From Planctomycetota bacterium (GTDB lineage Bacteria > Planctomycetota > Phycisphaerae > UBA1845 > PWPN01): a stretch of DNA of 5,900 nucleotides. Position numbers and translations under genes: made by a program. Positions within the stretch are counted from its first letter, which is position 1, and every line of letters begins with the position of its first letter. The DNA lies in NCBI GenBank assembly GCA_016209665.1, contig JACQVT010000381.1, forward strand, positions 1 through 5,900. Reading direction: 5' to 3'. Below, piece by piece: positions 4,781 through 5,900 of this stretch. The notes under the pieces were generated by a model. It made no database searches. It saw nothing but the letters and a program-made list of their open reading frames with translations, and was not told the DNA's origin.

Positions 4781-5860
4781 ATGAAGACATCATCCGAATC
4801 TGCCGCATCCATCGTTTTCCTGCTCGCCCTCTGCAACAGCGCGTCCGCCAGCCAGTTCTCGCAGATGGTCGTCTTCGGCGACAGTCTTTCCGACGCCGGC
4901 AACATCTTCACCCTCTCGAGCTTGGTCTACCCCTACACCGGTGAACTGATCCCCGGCCCGCCGTATGTGGCCGGCCGCTTCAGCAACGGTGCCGTCTGGA
5001 CCGACTACCTGGGGGCGGCCCTGGGCCTGAACGCCAGCCGGCCGTCGCTGCTCGGCGGCACCAACTATGCCTTCGGCGGCGCCAACACCGACGTCCACAA
5101 CTACGCCGTCGAGCAATACCTGGGCCCGCTCGCGCCTCTGGGCCAATTAGGTGTCACCACGCAGATCGGCATGTACGCCCGCAACAACCCGGCGCCGCCA
5201 TCCGACCGCCTCTACGTCCTCTGGGCCGGAGCCAACGACTTCTTCAACGACCTGACCACCGCCTATCAGTCCGCCCTCAACATGGTCACCAACGTCGCGG
5301 TCCTCTACGACCAGTCGAACGCGCGGCACTTCCTCGTGTCCAATCTGCCGCCGCTGGGCCTGACGCCCCGCTACCTCAGCACGCCCGACCCCGGCGACGA
5401 CCAGCAGAAGAACCTGATCTCCGCCGCCTACGGCTACTACCTGAAGGCCCTGCTCGACTCGCTCCGGTCGCAGCGGCCCGACGTGCAGGTCTACTACGTC
5501 GACATCTTCAGCGCCTATTTCCTCCTGGCCGCCAATCCCGCCGCCTTCGGTTTCGACAACATCACCAACCCCGCCTACGACGAGGCCACCGGCACGATCG
5601 TGCCGGACCCGAGCCGCTATCTCTACTGGGACGAGATCCATCCCACCACGAACGCTCATCGACTGATCGCCGCCGCCGCCTTCGCCGCCCTGCCCGCTCC
5701 CGAAGTGGCCGGCCGCACGGACCTTCAATCGCTCGCGAGCAGGCTCGCCGCCATCCCCGAGCCCGCGACGCTGTGGCTGCTCGGCTGGGCGGCGCTGCTC
5801 GTTCGGCCACGGGCCCGCCCGCGACGGCGCGGCAAAAACCGGCCGGACGCCCACATCTGA
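4781..5860 (+). CDS. GDSL/SGNH-family esterase with PEP-CTERM tail
   Basis: The 359-residue product is a secreted serine hydrolase of the GDSL family. Block I is VVFGDSLSDAGN (30-41) with nucleophile Ser35; block II NYAFGGAN (95-102) supplies the oxyanion Gly; block III LWAGANDFF (147-155) supplies Asn152; block V WDEIHPT (283-289) supplies Asp284 and His287. The catalytic set is complete, so carboxylester hydrolysis (lipids, acetylated sugars or similar) is expected; the substrate cannot be told. The N-terminus is a rather weak signal peptide (one Lys, core IVFLLALC, cleavage near SASAS at 20-24). LALC is not a proper lipobox. The C-terminus has AIPEP (PEP at 326-328), a hydrophobic segment (LWLLGWAALLV, 331-341) and an Arg-rich end, which mark PEP-CTERM sorting. 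The tail after the membrane segment is about 18 residues and ends NRPDAHI, longer than the usual short Arg run. The linker at 304-324 separates enzyme from anchor. It appears to be a single-gene unit. Confidence 0.9.
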   Translation: MKTSSESAASIVFLLALCNSASASQFSQMVVFGDSLSDAGNIFTLSSLVYPYTGELIPGPPYVAGRFSNGAVWTDYLGAALGLNASRPSLLGGTNYAFGGANTDVHNYAVEQYLGPLAPLGQLGVTTQIGMYARNNPAPPSDRLYVLWAGANDFFNDLTTAYQSALNMVTNVAVLYDQSNARHFLVSNLPPLGLTPRYLSTPDPGDDQQKNLISAAYGYYLKALLDSLRSQRPDVQVYYVDIFSAYFLLAANPAAFGFDNITNPAYDEATGTIVPDPSRYLYWDEIHPTTNAHRLIAAAAFAALPAPEVAGRTDLQSLASRLAAIPEPATLWLLGWAALLVRPRARPRRRGKNRPDAHI

Positions 5861-5868
5861 CCGCAGAA

Positions 5869-5888
5869 GGCGGGCAGGGATGCCCGCC
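5869..5888. repeat. Perfect 8-bp GC palindrome after the esterase gene
   Basis: GGCGGGCA (5869-5876) pairs exactly with TGCCCGCC (5881-5888) around a GGGA loop, 9 bases past the stop codon. A run of C follows rather than T, so it is not a classical terminator on the + strand, though it could stabilise the 3' end of the transcript. Its form (GC stem, purine loop, then C-rich sequence) resembles the palindrome at 5-25, suggesting dispersed REP-like elements. Confidence 0.55.
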
Positions 5889-5900
5889 CCCCCCAAGCAC

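Noticed and set aside
4500..4784. 94-codon + strand frame and its antisense 82-codon frame (4529-4777) upstream of the esterase
   Set aside because: Neither has a ribosome binding site or recognisable product; they overlap each other and the hairpin-rich region.
4781..4840. Lipoprotein signal in the esterase (Cys18 in LALCNS)
   Set aside because: The residue before Cys is Leu rather than Gly/Ala/Ser, so it does not match a lipobox; ordinary signal peptidase cleavage near residues 22-24 is more likely.

Overview
The window is GC-rich bacterial DNA that most resembles a planctomycete (Planctomycetota, possibly Phycisphaerae). This is an inference from three things: two proteins ending in a PEP-CTERM sorting tail, a Tat-exported member of a normally cytoplasmic enzyme family, and roomy intergenic spacers with palindromic and tandem repeats. 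No rRNA, tRNA, CRISPR array, transposase or phage gene is visible.

Layout. Bases 2-541 (+) are the 3' end of a gene that begins before the window; its product looks like the C-terminal part of a TIM-barrel glycoside-hydrolase-like protein. A heptad repeat block (531-638) overlaps its stop codon and fills most of the gap to bioD (655-1404, +), the dethiobiotin synthetase. A 408-base spacer with candidate promoters leads to a 310-residue secreted PEP-CTERM protein with a probable LamG/jelly-roll-like fold (1813-2745, +), closed by a clear hairpin terminator. Convergent to it lies a DegT/DnrJ/EryC1/StrS-type PLP aminotransferase carrying a twin-arginine signal (2867-4216, -), with a good promoter and ribosome binding site. 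A gene-poor stretch of about 535 bases (4246-4780), partly able to form hairpins, precedes a PEP-CTERM-tailed GDSL/SGNH esterase (4781-5860, +). The window closes in a perfect GC-rich palindrome.

The genes do not form one pathway or one operon. bioD is the only biotin gene present. The glycoside-hydrolase-like protein, the two PEP-CTERM proteins and the Tat-exported aminotransferase share a theme of carbohydrate or cell-envelope function outside the cytoplasm, but the sequence does not show that they act together. I did not find a convincing new multi-gene system. The points most worth a second look are the exported PLP enzyme, the surface-sorted esterase, the heptad repeat that runs into a stop codon, and the palindromes at both window edges.
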